Shown here piece after piece: positions 9,912 to 20,994 of a DNA stretch of 64,000 nucleotides. The number at the start of each line of letters is the position of its first letter. Positions within the stretch are counted from its first letter, which is position 1. This DNA is from Taudactylus pleione (lineage: Eukaryota > Chordata > Amphibia > Anura > Myobatrachidae): assembly GCA_031769625.1 (NCBI GenBank), contig JAUIMM010000113.1, positions 9,172,501 through 9,236,500 of the forward strand, given 5' to 3'. The position numbers and the translations under genes were made by a program. The notes under the pieces are model-generated. The model saw nothing but the letters and a program-made list of their open reading frames with translations, did no database searches and was not told the origin of the DNA.

Positions 9912-11480
9912 GGAAAATTGTATGAACAGCGCTAAGGATTAAATATTATAACATGAATAACATGTCAATGCAAACAATAAATATATCAAAAAGGTATATA
10001 TTGCAAATGAGAAAAAGTGAATTAGAACTAATATCTATACGGCTTGATTGAAAATATCAATTTATTGTAATAAGGATATATATTAAAAATTACATATATA
10101 TATATATTCCGTGCACATTACATTGTGCAATAGAAAAACATCATAGATAAAAAACAACAATTGAATATTATATAGAAATAACACATAAAAATAATAATAA
10201 ATAAAAAATAAATAAAAAAGAAAATAACTGATTTTGGTTGAATGAATGAATGAATGAATAAATAAATAAATAACGAATGAATTCAGGAAATATATTAAAA
10301 TGTTAATAAAAATCCAGAAGAAATCCAAGGAAAATATCCATATAAATAAGTAGGTAAACTGTGTGATTATAGAGTTAATATGAGATAAATTCTCAAGAGG
10401 TAGTTTCGCTTGAGGTAATATAGAGTATGCACTATGGCAACATAGAAGCAACAGTCACTGGTCTACACGTGTGGATCCGGAATATTATCCAGCTTGTATA
10501 ATTATTACCAGACTTTGTTAAATGTCCACAGCCCAAGTATGATGCAGATGTTCTTGCACTGGCATGTCGACGTAGGAAAATATAAAAACTGGAAGTGATG
10601 AATGGTGCTGGTCCGGAAACAAGTCCACATAGAATCCAAGTGCTGTATATGGAGTAGGTGTCAAACGCGTTTCGCTGTGGTAGGTCCCACAGCTTCCTCA
10701 GTAGCAATATCCACACTGCTTCAGTGTGGGGCTTTATATACCCCTATACACACATTAATGATAATCAGCTGTGGCTGACAATAATAACTAATCAATCAAG
10801 CCGTATAGAATATCCAAGTTAATTAGCTCTCATGAATCTAAGTATACATTAATATGCAATAATATCCCCTGAGTAACTTAAAACTTATAAAATTACCGAA
10901 TCTGAATGTTGACAATTACCTGGTCTCATTCAGAAACGGAGCATGGTATCCGGTCACGTGATGTCCACAGAGATCACGTGATCCATTATGACACATGGCG
11001 CTTGTGTCTAACTTCCGTTCCAGGATACGATGAATGGGTCACGTGATGTAAACAAACACCACGTGACACAACCCCGAACCACTCCGTATTCAGATGTAAT
11101 AATGAAATCACGTGATGTAAACATACACCACGTGATTCAGCTCCGGACGGCTCCGTGTTCCAAGTTGACACACAGAGACTGTTATTATGTCCGAATACAT
11201 CACTAAGTCACGTGATGTAAACATACACCATGTGATCGGGATTCATATTAATTGATATACTGATTACATAAGTGTCTGTAAAGAATACCCGAATCACTCT
11301 GTTTAATAAAAAATATACTCATTATTCCTCCATATAACTGGAGTTCACCAGGTTGTCTAAATATTTAGTGAAAAAGATTAATTAGAGTTGTTCCTATCAA
11401 TTATTCAGTACCCTTCACATACTAATAGTTACAGCTATATAAATCTTTATAAAAATCATATTCATCTCTTATTATACAAA
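9912..11480 (-). repeat. Left inverted-repeat arm of the Penelope-like element
   Basis: Pairs with 13681-15280 in reverse complement. Landmarks in order: GTATGAACAGCGCTAAGG, an AT-rich 10080-10330 region with AATG/AATA repeats, a hammerhead-like core (10669-10701), a hairpin CCACACTG/CAGTGTGG near 10712-10731, and at least four TCACGTGATG...CCACGTGA units between about 10950 and 11240. Confidence 0.9.
10669..10701 (-). ncRNA. Hammerhead-ribozyme-like motif, left arm
   Basis: On the minus strand: CTGAGGAA, then a 7-bp stem GCTGTGG/CCACAGC with a short loop, then GAAAC. This matches the hammerhead core CUGANGA-stem II-GAAA except for one extra A before stem II. Hammerhead motifs are known from Penelope-like elements. 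Stems I and III and a cleavage triplet were not established. Confidence 0.4.
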
Positions 11481-11767
11481 ATGGTATATCGACAGAACCC
11501 CACTCATATTTTAATCATAATTGGTTAATACATGATGTATATTATTTTATAATTCCTAAATATGTTCCAAATCATCCATAATTAAACTACGGTGTATAAT
11601 ACAAGGCTTGGTAAACCCCTAATAAAGAAAAAAATCATAATAATACATAAAGAAAGAGTGGGGATGGGGATAAATAAAGCATTATGATGAGGTGTACAAT
11701 CCATCATATATTCTGACTAAGACATAGATGATGGGGACCTCATCCATCAACCTCAATCAAGCCGGAG

Positions 11768-13385
11768 TCAAATGAATGTGTTTAGTTCTATAGACTCATT
11801 GAGGCCCTCTGGATGTAAAGAATTTAATCTGAACATCCAGAAGACCTCCTGTCGGCAGAGAGTCTTATATCTATCTCCACCCCTCTGGGTATGTTTTATA
11901 TGATCAATACCTATGATCCTAAGGGACTGTGGATCACTATTATGTACTCTCAAATAATGAGAGGATAAACTAGGTATGGTAACTCTATTAATGATGTTAC
12001 GCCTATGCTCAATAAATCGTCTCTTTAGAGGTCTTGTGGTACAACCTACATAATGCAATCCACATCCACACGTAAGTAGATAGATTACATAACTGGAATC
12101 GCAATTGATGAAATTGGTGATCACATACAGATCTTTTGTATCTTTAAAGGTCATACTAGTTGTCTTTTTATCAGTGTGGGAGCACATAGTGCATCTAGTC
12201 TTCCCACAGCGATGGAAACCCGGTGGTCTGTAGGGTAACCATTGTTCAGAGTAGGTAATTGTATTGTTAGTATTTACATGTGATTTAAGGTAGCTGGGTG
12301 CTAAAATGGATTTTAAGGATTTATTCTTCTTATAAATTATGGATGGTTTAGAAGGTAAAATATTCTTTAGAATATTATCTTGCTGAAGAATACGATAGTT
12401 CTTATATATGATTTCTCTAATTTGCTTATGACAGGAATTGTATTTGCAAATAAATGCAGTATCTCTGTTAGAGATGGGATTGGTATCTTTTTCCAATTTC
12501 TTGGTCTTAAAGAGAGATGTCCTCTCTATATTTTGAACTTCCTGAAAAGCTCTTTGAAGAATATATTCAGGATAGCCTCTCCTTCTAAAGGAAGAGAGCA
12601 TATCCTTTGCCTGAATAGAAAAGCTCTCTAGAGATGAACAGTTCCTTCGTAGCCTCATCAACTGACCCTTGGGAATATTGGCTTTCCAAGGGTAGTGATG
12701 AGCACTTTTAAAATGTAAATATGACTGAGTGTCAACTGTTTTGAAGTAATTGGAAGAATATATAGTGCAATTCCTTGCCTCTAGAGTCACATCGAGGAAA
12801 TCTATCCGAGTGGGGTGATATTGATGAGTAAATGTGAGATTGAAAGAATTACGGTTAAGTGTAGAGACAAAATGTGAAGCAGAAAGTGAGTCCCCATCCC
12901 AAATAAAAAATAGATTGTCTATGTAACGGCCATAGAAGACCAGGCTCTCACTGAACTCGCTCTCCCACACATGGTGATCCTCAAAGGCCCCCATGTATAG
13001 GATTGCGTAGCTCAGCGCAAACCTGGTCCCCATGGCCATCCCCATGACGATAAAACGTGTCGAGAAACAAAAAATAATTGTGAGTGAGAATAAAGGTAAT
13101 ACAATGCAAAATAAATTGCCTATGTTCCTGGCTGAGATCCTCATCCTGTATCAATTGAGAAGAAGTACACTGTACACCAAGAAGATGAGGAATATTGGTG
13201 TACAGTAAGGACACATCCATAGTGAGGAAGGCATATGAAGGCTTCCACTCTATCGTATCCATCTGAAGTAAAAAATGGGTGGTATCCTTCAAATGGGACC
13301 AGGAACATAGGGTTGAAGGAAAGTGTCAATGTAATGGGAGAGATTGGAAGTGAGGGAATTGATACCAGAGATGATGGGACGCACA
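11768..13385 (-). pseudogene. Penelope-like reverse transcriptase with GIY-YIG endonuclease, frameshifted
   Basis: From the 5' side: RPIISGINSLTSNLSHYID (about 13380), then in another frame FLTMDVSLLYTNIPH (13292-12981), then from 13144 in a third frame MGMAMGTRFALSYAILYMG, YIDNLFFIWDG (the Y-x-D-D-like active site is YIDN, second Asp changed), IDFLDVTLE, a linker, CGKTRCTMC, and a GIY-YIG domain whose core reads YVIYLLTC...HYVGCTTRPLKRRF with the EH motif after it. The protein ends with the family's conserved C-terminal segment (RLNSLHPEGLNESIELN). The 458-codon frame from 13144 to 11768 is continuous; at least two frameshifts precede it. The N-terminal part before RPIISG is missing, so it is inactive. 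Neptune-type affiliation is inference. Confidence 0.9.
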
Positions 13386-13680
13386 GGTGGTGAAGAAAGG
13401 GATTCTGTCGATATACCATTTTATGACACAATATGGCATATGTGTCCCGTTTTTATGGTATATAGTCATTATTATTATTCTTTTGTCATATACATGAATC
13501 TATTTAATAACCATAGAGGACAGTTTAGTGACAATAAACAAAAATAAAAAACGTATGATTCTATTTACCTAATGTATCATGATCTAAGACTAAGTATTTA
13601 ATCTAATAAATTTCAACATTATTATGTGACAGATTTTCCTTAAACTATATGGTTGCTATATGATCAATACTTTTTGATAT

Positions 13681-15280
13681 AATGTATAATAAGAGATGAA
13701 TCTGATTTTTATATAGATTTATATGACTGGAACTATTAGTATGTGAAGGGTACTGAATAATTGATAGGAACAACTCTAATTAATCTTTTTCACTAAATAT
13801 TTAGACAACCTGGTGAATTCCAGTTATATGGAGGAATAATGAGTATATTTTTTATTAAACAGAGTGATTCGGGTATTCTTTACACACTGATGTAATCAGT
13901 ATATCAATTAATATGAATCCCGATCACATGGTGTATGTTTACATCACGTGACTTAGTGATGTATTCGGACATAATAACAGTCTCTGTGTGTCAACTTGGA
14001 ACACGGAGCCGTCCGGAGCTGAATCACGTGGTGTATGTTTACATCACGTGATTTCATTATTACATCTGAATACGGAGTGGTTCGGGGTTGTGTCACGTGG
14101 TGTTTGTTTACATCACGTGACCCATTCATCATACCCTGGAACGGAAGTTAGACACAAGCACCACGTGTCATAATGGATCACGTGATCTCTGTGGACATCA
14201 CGTGACCGGATACCATGCTCCATTTCTGAATGAGACCAGGTAATTGTCAACATTCAGATTCGGTAATTTTATAAGTTTCAAGTTACTCAGGGGATATTAT
14301 TGCATATTTATGTATACTTAGATTCATGAGAGCTAATTAACTTGGATATTCTATATGGCTTGATTGATTAGTTATTATTGTCAGCCACAGCTGATTATCA
14401 TTAATGTGTGTATAGGGGTATATAAAGCCCCACACTGAAGCAGTGTGGATATTGCTACTGAGGAAGCTGTGGGACCTACCACAGCGAAACGCGTTTGACA
14501 CCTACTCCATATACAGCACTTGGATTCTATGTGGACTTGTTTCCGGACCAGCACCATTCATCACTTCCAGTTTTTATATTTTCCTACGTCGACATGCCAG
14601 TGCAAGAACATCTGCATCATACTTGGGCTGTGGACATTTAACAAAGACTGGTAATTATACAAACTGGATAATATTCCGGATCCACACGTGTAGACCAGTG
14701 ACTGTTGCTTCTATGTTGCCATAGTGCATACTCTATATTACCTCAAGCGAAACTACCTCTTGAGAATTTATCTCATAATAACTCTATAATCACACAGTTT
14801 ACTTACTTATTTATATGGATATTTTCCTTGGATTTCTTCTGGATTTTTATTAACATTTTAATATATTTCCTGAATTCATTCGTTATTTATTTATTTACTT
14901 ATTCATTCATTCAACCAAAATCAGTTATTTTCTTTTTTATTTATTTTTTATTTATTATTATTACTTTTATTTTTATGTGTTATTTCTATATAATATTCAA
15001 TTGTTGTTTTTTATCTATGATGTTTTTCTATTGCGCAATGTAATGTGCACGGAATATATATATATGTAATTTTTAATATATATCCTTATTACAATAAATT
15101 GATATTTTCAATCAAGCCGTATAGATATTAGTTCTCAATACAATACACTGAGATCCTATAGATCTAATTCACTTTTTCTCATTTGCAATATATACCTTTT
15201 TGATATATTTATTGTTTGCATTGGCATGTTATTCATGTTATAATATTTAATCCTTAGTGCTGTTCATACAAATTTCCATT
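13681..15280 (+). repeat. Right inverted-repeat arm of the Penelope-like element
   Basis: Reverse complement of 9912-11480 with few differences. The CACGTG-containing units lie at about 13925-14210, the hammerhead-like core at 14458-14490, and the TTAT/TTCA simple repeat at about 14870-14960. Short frames in both arms (for example 10986-11171 and 13988-14173) are near-identical because of the duplication and are not genes. Confidence 0.9.
14458..14490 (+). ncRNA. Hammerhead-ribozyme-like motif, right arm
   Basis: Same sequence as the left-arm motif, on the plus strand: CTGAGGAA (14458-14465), stem GCTGTGG (14466-14472) with CCACAGC (14479-14485), GAAAC (14486-14490). A stable hairpin CCACACTG-AAG-CAGTGTGG lies just upstream. 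Confidence 0.4.
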
Positions 15281-15369
15281 GGGGCCATTATGTTGCGATT
15301 TGCTGCAAAACGCTCCATCCAGCCCTTGGACCAGAATTAGGTGACATCCAAGAGGCTGGTCTATTGTCA

Positions 15370-16660
15370 TGGTACTGGGTGTGGATCATTAGGTCTACAT
15401 TGTCTAGATAGACAATGTTTGGGTAGACAATGGAAGATAGACAGGCAATAGATAGACAGGGACTGAAGGTCGACAGGGTCTGAAGGTCGACACACTAAAG
15501 GTTGACTAGTAACAAGGTCGGCAGGTACTGAAGGTCGACATGCAATAGGTCGACAGGCAATAGGTTGACAGGTACTGAAGGTCGACAGGCAATATGTCGA
15601 CTGGGACTGAAGGTCGACAGGCAGTAGGCCGACAGGGACTGAAGGTCGACAGGCAATAGGTTGACAGGGACTGCAGGTCAACAGGCAATAGGTTGACAGG
15701 TACTGATGGTCGACAGGCAGTAGGTCGACAGTGACTGATGGTAGACAGGGTCTGAAGGTCGACACACTAAAGGTCGACTAATGACAATGTCGACATGTAC
15801 TGAAGGTCAACATGGTCATTAGGTTGACACTCATAAAGTCGACATGCAAATAGTCGACACCTTTTTTATAGGTTTAGGGTTAGTGTCAGGCTTAGGCACT
15901 TACTGGAGGGTTAGGCACTTACCTCAACGGTTAGGGTTAGGCACTTACTCTGACAGTAGGTTTAGGCACTTACTCCGACGGTTAGGGTTAGGCACTTACT
16001 CCGACGGTTAGGGTTAGGTACTTACTCCGATGGTTAGGGTTAGGCACTTTCCCCGGTGGCTAGGGTTAGGCAGGCACTAACCCCGATGGTTAGGGTTAGG
16101 CACTTACTCCAACGGTTAGGGTTAGGCACTTACCCCGACGGTTAGGGTTAGGCACTTACCCCGACGGTTGGGGTTAGGCACTTACTCTGACAGTTAGGGT
16201 TAGACACTTACTCCGATGGTTAGGGTTAGGCACCAGGAGGGAGGGTTAGGGTTAGGCACCAAGAGAAGGGTTAGGGCTAGGATTAGGGTAAAGATTAGGG
16301 CTAAAAAACAAGACAAACCATGTGTCGACCATTTGCATGTCGACCATATGAGTGTCGACCTAATGACCATGGTGACATTCAGTACATGTCGACATTGTTA
16401 CTAGTCAACATTTAGTGTGTCGACCTTCAGTCCCTGTTGACCTACTGCCTGTCGACCTTGCTACTAGTCGACCTTTAGTGTTTCGACCTTCAGTCCTTGT
16501 CGGCCTACTGCCTGTCGATCTTGCTACTAGTCGACCTTTAGTGTTTCGACCTTCAGACCCTGTCGACCTTCAGTCCCTGTCGACCTCCTGCCTGTCTATC
16601 TTCCATTGTCTACCCAAACTTTGTCTATCTAGACAATGTAGACCTAATGACCGGATACCA
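15370..16660. mobile_element. Foldback element with GTCGAC-rich arms and TTAGGG-bearing core
   Basis: The left arm (15380-15870) repeats units such as AGGTCGACAGGCAATAGG; the right arm (16318-16655) carries the reverse complement. The outer ~70 bp of the arms, from TCATTAGGTCTACATTGTCT inward, are nearly identical inverted repeats. Between them is a 26-bp minisatellite with TTAGGG. A second element of this type spans 39731-44432. No coding sequence; frames through the arms are repeat artefacts. Confidence 0.85.
15890..16255. repeat. 26-bp minisatellite containing TTAGGG
   Basis: The unit is close to GGCACTTACTCCGACGGTTA plus GGGTTA (26 bp), about 14 copies. The minus strand of each unit reads GGAGTAAGTGCC, resembling a 5' splice site. 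TTAGGG occurs once per unit, not as a pure telomeric run. Confidence 0.9.
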
Positions 16661-17894
16661 GGAGAACTCTAAAGGGTCCATGTAGGCTTGGTGGAAAAAA
16701 GGATCCTTTGGTATCTTCAGTTGCCAGTTCTACTATGTACGTAACCATAAACGAAGATATAATTTTTCAGGATATGATAAAATTTCTAGCAGAACATAAA
16801 CTTATGACTCACATAAAATAAAGAAATGGAAAACCCTGGAAAATGGAGAGATACACCTGCCACATTATTGAATGTGAAGTGCCAGGAGAACCCACAACAA
16901 AGGCACTTGCCAAAAACAGTATCTCGTGAGACAGTAACATAACACTCTTATCCCCTTGTGCCTCCCCTTTATTGGCCATGTGTACCCAGGGGCTGCCCAA
17001 TCAATTACATTCAATAATGCAATTTAGCCTGGAATATCCACTATTATCCTAATACTGTATAAAGAGCACCTATATACTCTGTGGCAGGTTCTCTTTTATT
17101 AAGTATACACCTTTGCAGCAAAAAAAAGAAGCCGTTGTTACCATAGTTTGGGCGAATAACATGCTAATAAACTTGTTTATCATGCTAATAATCCTATGAT
17201 CTAGTATGCTCAGTTACTACCATTTGCTAATCCCCACCATTGCCATCTCTACTCAACACAGCAATTTCTCTGTCATAGTCAATTTTGCGATGAATGGTCA
17301 CTGTATATGGGAGATTCTGATCCCACCTTCCACTTACTCATGTAAGAAACAAGAGGGAGCTTTGAGGGGGGCTTCATGAGGGATGAGGCAATTAGGGCAC
17401 CAACAGAGCTTCCAATTAAACAGTCTGTGTGGCATCATGGGTCACTGACCTCTAGTTAAAGAATCTTTGCAATGCAACATCTGCAACTATGTTACAAAGA
17501 CAGTGGGGTACATTGGCTAAAAATTACATATCACCTGGAGATAAGCTTTCATTTTATTCGTATTTAAGGAAGCAATGCCCAAATATAGTGTCCATTTACA
17601 GACACATGTGCATTATCATATAATATGCATATGTCAATACATTGACATCATGTTAGGAAGGGTTTAGAGATGATGCAGCCTCATCATGTTAGTCAGTGAA
17701 GTGGAGCGAGCAAAAGGTTAAAATGAAAGAGACAGGAGATAGATTTTTCCATTCTGCATTTAAAATTAGTAAAGGACATTCGACTGGGATTAGTAGTATG
17801 AAAATATCGAATTTACTGATTTTAAAGTAAAAGTAAGTAAGTGTCAAACTCATCATCATTATTGTTATATGTCAGGTGCCACAAAACACATGGA
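16661..17894. other. No gene or repeat recognised
   Basis: Ordinary AT-rich intergenic sequence; no supported open frame or repeat. Confidence 0.4.
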
Positions 17895-18069
17895 GGGGTA
17901 TATTTACTAAATCTTGGGTTTTGAGAACTGTAGATGTTGCCCATAGCAACCAATCAGATGCTAGCTATTATCTTCTAGAAGTTGCTACATAAATATTAAG
18001 TAGAATCTGATTGGTTGCTATGGGCAACATCTCTACTTCTAAAAACCTGCACTTTAGTAAACCTACCCC
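17895..18069. mobile_element. Palindromic MITE, ATATTTACTAAA family, copy 1
   Basis: GGGGTATATTTACTAAA at the left pairs with TTTAGTAAACCTACCCC at the right. Inside, TGTTGCCCATAGCAACCAAT pairs with its reverse complement, so nearly the whole 175 bp folds into one hairpin. A second copy is at 63716-63892. Confidence 0.9.
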
Positions 18070-18879
18070 GGAGAGACTCATTGGTGGGGGAGCAGATCAG
18101 GGTTGATGGGTCATCTAGTAGAGGAATGTGAAGACCTCAGTAACAGGAGAGAAGAACTGAGGGTGAATGGGTGAGTGAAGAAGAAAGTGGGTGTGGGGTG
18201 CTGGATCTGGTGAGAAGAGATTTATTGATGGATGAAGTTGATTTAGCCTTTAAAGTAGGTGGCAAATGTATAACCTGGAAAGAAGATTTGGGTGAGAGCA
18301 GAAAAGCAAGTTGAAGGTGTCAAGGATTGTGTAGGGGTTGTTTGACTGGATGGATATGACGGTAAGCACTGAAAGTAGCTTTATTTTAACGGAAAGGTCA
18401 GTATCAATTTACAGTGGAGGATGTCAGCATTTAAGTGCAATTTTCTCCCTCAGTGGTAAGGGAGCACTCTTGCAGGTGGGTGGCCTGTTTGGAGTGCCAA
18501 TATTTGGGTTTAGACCACTGGAAAAACGATGTGCTCTAAGTAGCCCACAAATCCGTCTACACACCCACAGCATACTTCTCCTACAGTTTATGTAAATTCT
18601 ACTGAAATGGGAAAGTGCAATTGGAGAGGGATTGGTTGGGGAGCAGATCAAGGTTGAGGGGCCAGGTTGAATCACGTGTAGTTATGTTCTGCTATGGAGT
18701 ATGTGCAGTGTTTAAACATAATTCAGGGCCAGTCTGACAGTAAACTACAATAAAGGTGCGCTGATAACCAGGAGATAACCCCTTGAAAAAACAGAGCAGC
18801 TCACACAAGCAGGTTCTGCACCTGCTAAAAAACGGAACAATAAACAGGTGTAGTGGATCGCTGGTTTAGTCAAGTGACC
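18070..18879. other. No gene recognised
   Basis: No supported coding sequence. The two small frames at 18338-18675 on opposite strands overlap each other and have no recognisable domain. Confidence 0.4.
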
Positions 18880-19560
18880 ACACTAATTAATATGAAGCAA
18901 TTTATTGCAAATTAGTAAAAAACAATAAATACATAATATACAGTATCTACATATGAACACGGATGTAGTGCGTGGAAAAGCAGAAGAGAAGTGAAGGTAA
19001 TAAAATCGTGGGACCACTCGTTGGTCTATGTGTCCACAAATAAACTCTGCGCAAATCCACTTATGTATAAATATTACTGTGTCAGCAAGATAGTCATGAG
19101 AGCAATGGTGCCAAAAGGGAAAGTCCACATAAACCAGAGTGTCGTAGTCACCTGTACATTGAATGGCCACTACTCACGCTAAGTGTGTAACATCAGACTG
19201 ATACCTGGTAGTACACTGGGATCTGTTCCAGATGGGGACCAGGTGTACCATGCTGGTGTGGCTGATTCCTTGTGAGATACCAGAGACCGCTATTTAGCTT
19301 CCATGCGGCTGAAAGCGATCTCCGTCTGGCTGAACAGGCTGAAAGCTCCGTACGTGTCAGTGTCCTTTCCAGCAAAGATGTATTGCATGCGCTCTCTCCG
19401 CTGACACTGCCAGAGCATTTGCAGGCTTTGAAGGGAGAATGAAACAAAGTGTTCGTGTCCAATAAGGTAGACCCCTTGATGCATTTCTCCGGGCTTGTAG
19501 TGGTCCCGGTTTCATCAGAAGGCAGTAATGAATGCAGCTTGTGGGGCTGCGTCATTCACT
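18880..19560 (-). mobile_element. Possible Penelope-like 5' region (pseudo-LTR) fragment
   Basis: On the minus strand this region carries a hammerhead-like core (19483-19518) and ends, like the arms of the element at 9912-15280, in an AT-rich tail with a CAATTTATTG motif (about 18898-18907). No coding part is attached. The assignment rests on architecture, not on alignment. Confidence 0.3.
19483..19518 (-). ncRNA. Hammerhead-ribozyme-like motif
   Basis: On the minus strand CTGATGA is followed by AAC, a stem CCGGG/CCCGG and then GAAAT. CTGATGA...GAAA is the hammerhead core consensus. The base after GAAA is T instead of the usual C, and outer stems were not verified. Confidence 0.35.
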
Positions 19561-19733
19561 ATAACAGTATTGTACATCCCATAGATAAATAATGAAAGTG
19601 TAGTGCACCCGTAGTTAAATAATGACAAAGTAGTGCACCCTTAGATAAATAATGAAAGAGTAGTGCACCTGTAGGTAAATAATGAAGGAATAGTGCACCT
19701 GTAGGTAAATAATGAAAGAGTAGTGCACCCTTA

Positions 19734-20166
19734 TACCCCCTTTATACCGGAGCTAAAACCCGGGTTTTTGAAGGGTTAACCCGGGCAGCTCCCTGGTGTA
19801 AAAGGGCAGAGGGTTGGATCGCCAGGTCAAGTGACCCGGCAATCCAACCCAGGTAACTAGCAGGGTTTAACATGGGCGTAGCCCGTGAAACCCTGCTATG
19901 GGAACAGCGCACTCCGGGTCACGATGACCTGGAGTGCGCTGCTAGCCGGCCAATTGGTCCGGCTTCAGTGGCGCTTGGAGATAACGTCATCTCCAAGTGT
20001 CCACTTTCACTCCGCAAAAGCCGGGTCTATGCAGACCCGACTGCGGTGTGAGCGGCACTGACTCGGGAATATCCCGAGTCAGCGCCGGCAAAATTCCGGG
20101 TCTGATCCGGATAGGAACTTTGTTCCAACTCTGGGTCAGACCCGGAATTTAGGTGGAAAATGGGTA
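19734..20166. mobile_element. MITE built of nine consecutive hairpins, second hairpin chain
   Basis: The minisatellite on both sides fixes the limits. Ends pair as TACCCCCTTTATACC and TACCCATTTTCCACC, flanked by TTA (19731-19733) and TAA (20167-20169). Inside are hairpins at 19749-19792, 19811-19850, 19858-19898, 19905-19941 (17-bp stem, one mismatch, 3-nt loop), 19944-19964, 19968-20004, 20012-20046, 20054-20086 (15-bp stem, one mismatch) and 20091-20150 (15-bp perfect stem). Stems are unrelated to each other and to those at 2606-3159. No coding sequence. Confidence 0.85.
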
Positions 20167-20677
20167 TAACATAAATAATGAAAGAGTAGTGCACCTGGAG
20201 GTAAATAATGAAAGCGTAGTGCACCCTTACATAAATAATGAAAGAGTAGTGCACCTGGTGGTAAATAATGAAAGCGTAGTGCACCCCTACATAAATAATG
20301 AAAGAGTAATGCACCTGGAGATAAATAATTAAAGAGTAGTGATCCCTTACATAAATAATGAAAGTGTAGTGCACTCGTAGGTAAATAATGAAGCGTAGTG
20401 CACCCTTAGATAAATAATGAAAGAGTAATGCACCTGGAGGTAAATAATTAAAGAGTAGTGATCCCTTACAAAAATAATGAAAGTGTAGTGCAGTCGTAGG
20501 TAAGTAATGAAGCGTAGTGCACCCTTAGATAAATAATGAAAGAGTAGTGCACCTGTTGGTAAATAATGAAAGAGTAGTGCACCCTTACATAAATAATGAA
20601 AGAGTAGTGCACCTGGAGGTAAATAATGAAAGAGTAGTGCAACCTTATATAAATAATGAAAGAATAGTGCACACTTA

Positions 20678-20994
20678 AGACACGTATCCACTAAATGAGA
20701 AAGCTGAGCAATTGAACGATTATGACATCGTTATCAGTCAATTAATCATTAATCGTGCAGTAAAATGCTGGCAACGACCAGTCATGTGCGTTCCCACTGG
20801 TCATTGTCGGTATTTGTCATCGCCTGAACATGCAGGCCAACCTGTTTATATCGACAGGTTGTGCATGTTCGGGGATGAGGGAGGTTGTCTGCACTGAATG
20901 ACATATCATTTAGTGTGGGCACATTATCCACTGCACAGGATTACAATGTTGTAATTGTACAGTCATTCCACTCTCATGTAGTGGATACACACCT
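20678..20994. mobile_element. MITE with TTA target duplication
   Basis: AGACACGTATCCACTAAATG at the left pairs with the right end (AGGTGTGTATCCACTACATG in reverse complement), flanked on both sides by TTA (20675-20677 and 20995-20997). Internal hairpins include GACCAGT/ACTGGTC, a GAACATGC/GCATGTTC stem and ATTACAA/TTGTAAT. TTA duplication and short length suggest a PIF/Harbinger-type MITE. Confidence 0.85.

Larger units (their letters stand above)
9912..15280 (-). mobile_element. Penelope-like retroelement enclosed by long inverted repeats
   Basis: A decayed reverse transcriptase plus GIY-YIG open frame (minus strand, 11768 to about 13385) is flanked by arms 9912-11480 and 13681-15280 that are reverse complements of each other. 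The arms differ by scattered single-base changes and small indels. Both carry a hammerhead-like motif, TCACGTGATGTAAACA-type repeats and an AATG/AATA simple repeat. A short piece inside the left arm (about 11478-11502) also matches the start of the coding region (13404-13425) in inverse, so the arms are compound. The coding part lacks the usual N-terminal region. Confidence 0.85.

Noticed and set aside
10986..14173. Near-identical 61-codon frames at 10986-11171 and 13988-14173 as a duplicated gene
   Set aside because: Both lie in the inverted arms of the Penelope-like element; similarity comes from arm duplication.
15890..16255. Interstitial telomere from a chromosome fusion
   Set aside because: TTAGGG is only part of a 26-bp unit inside a foldback element, and similar units occur at several other foldbacks.
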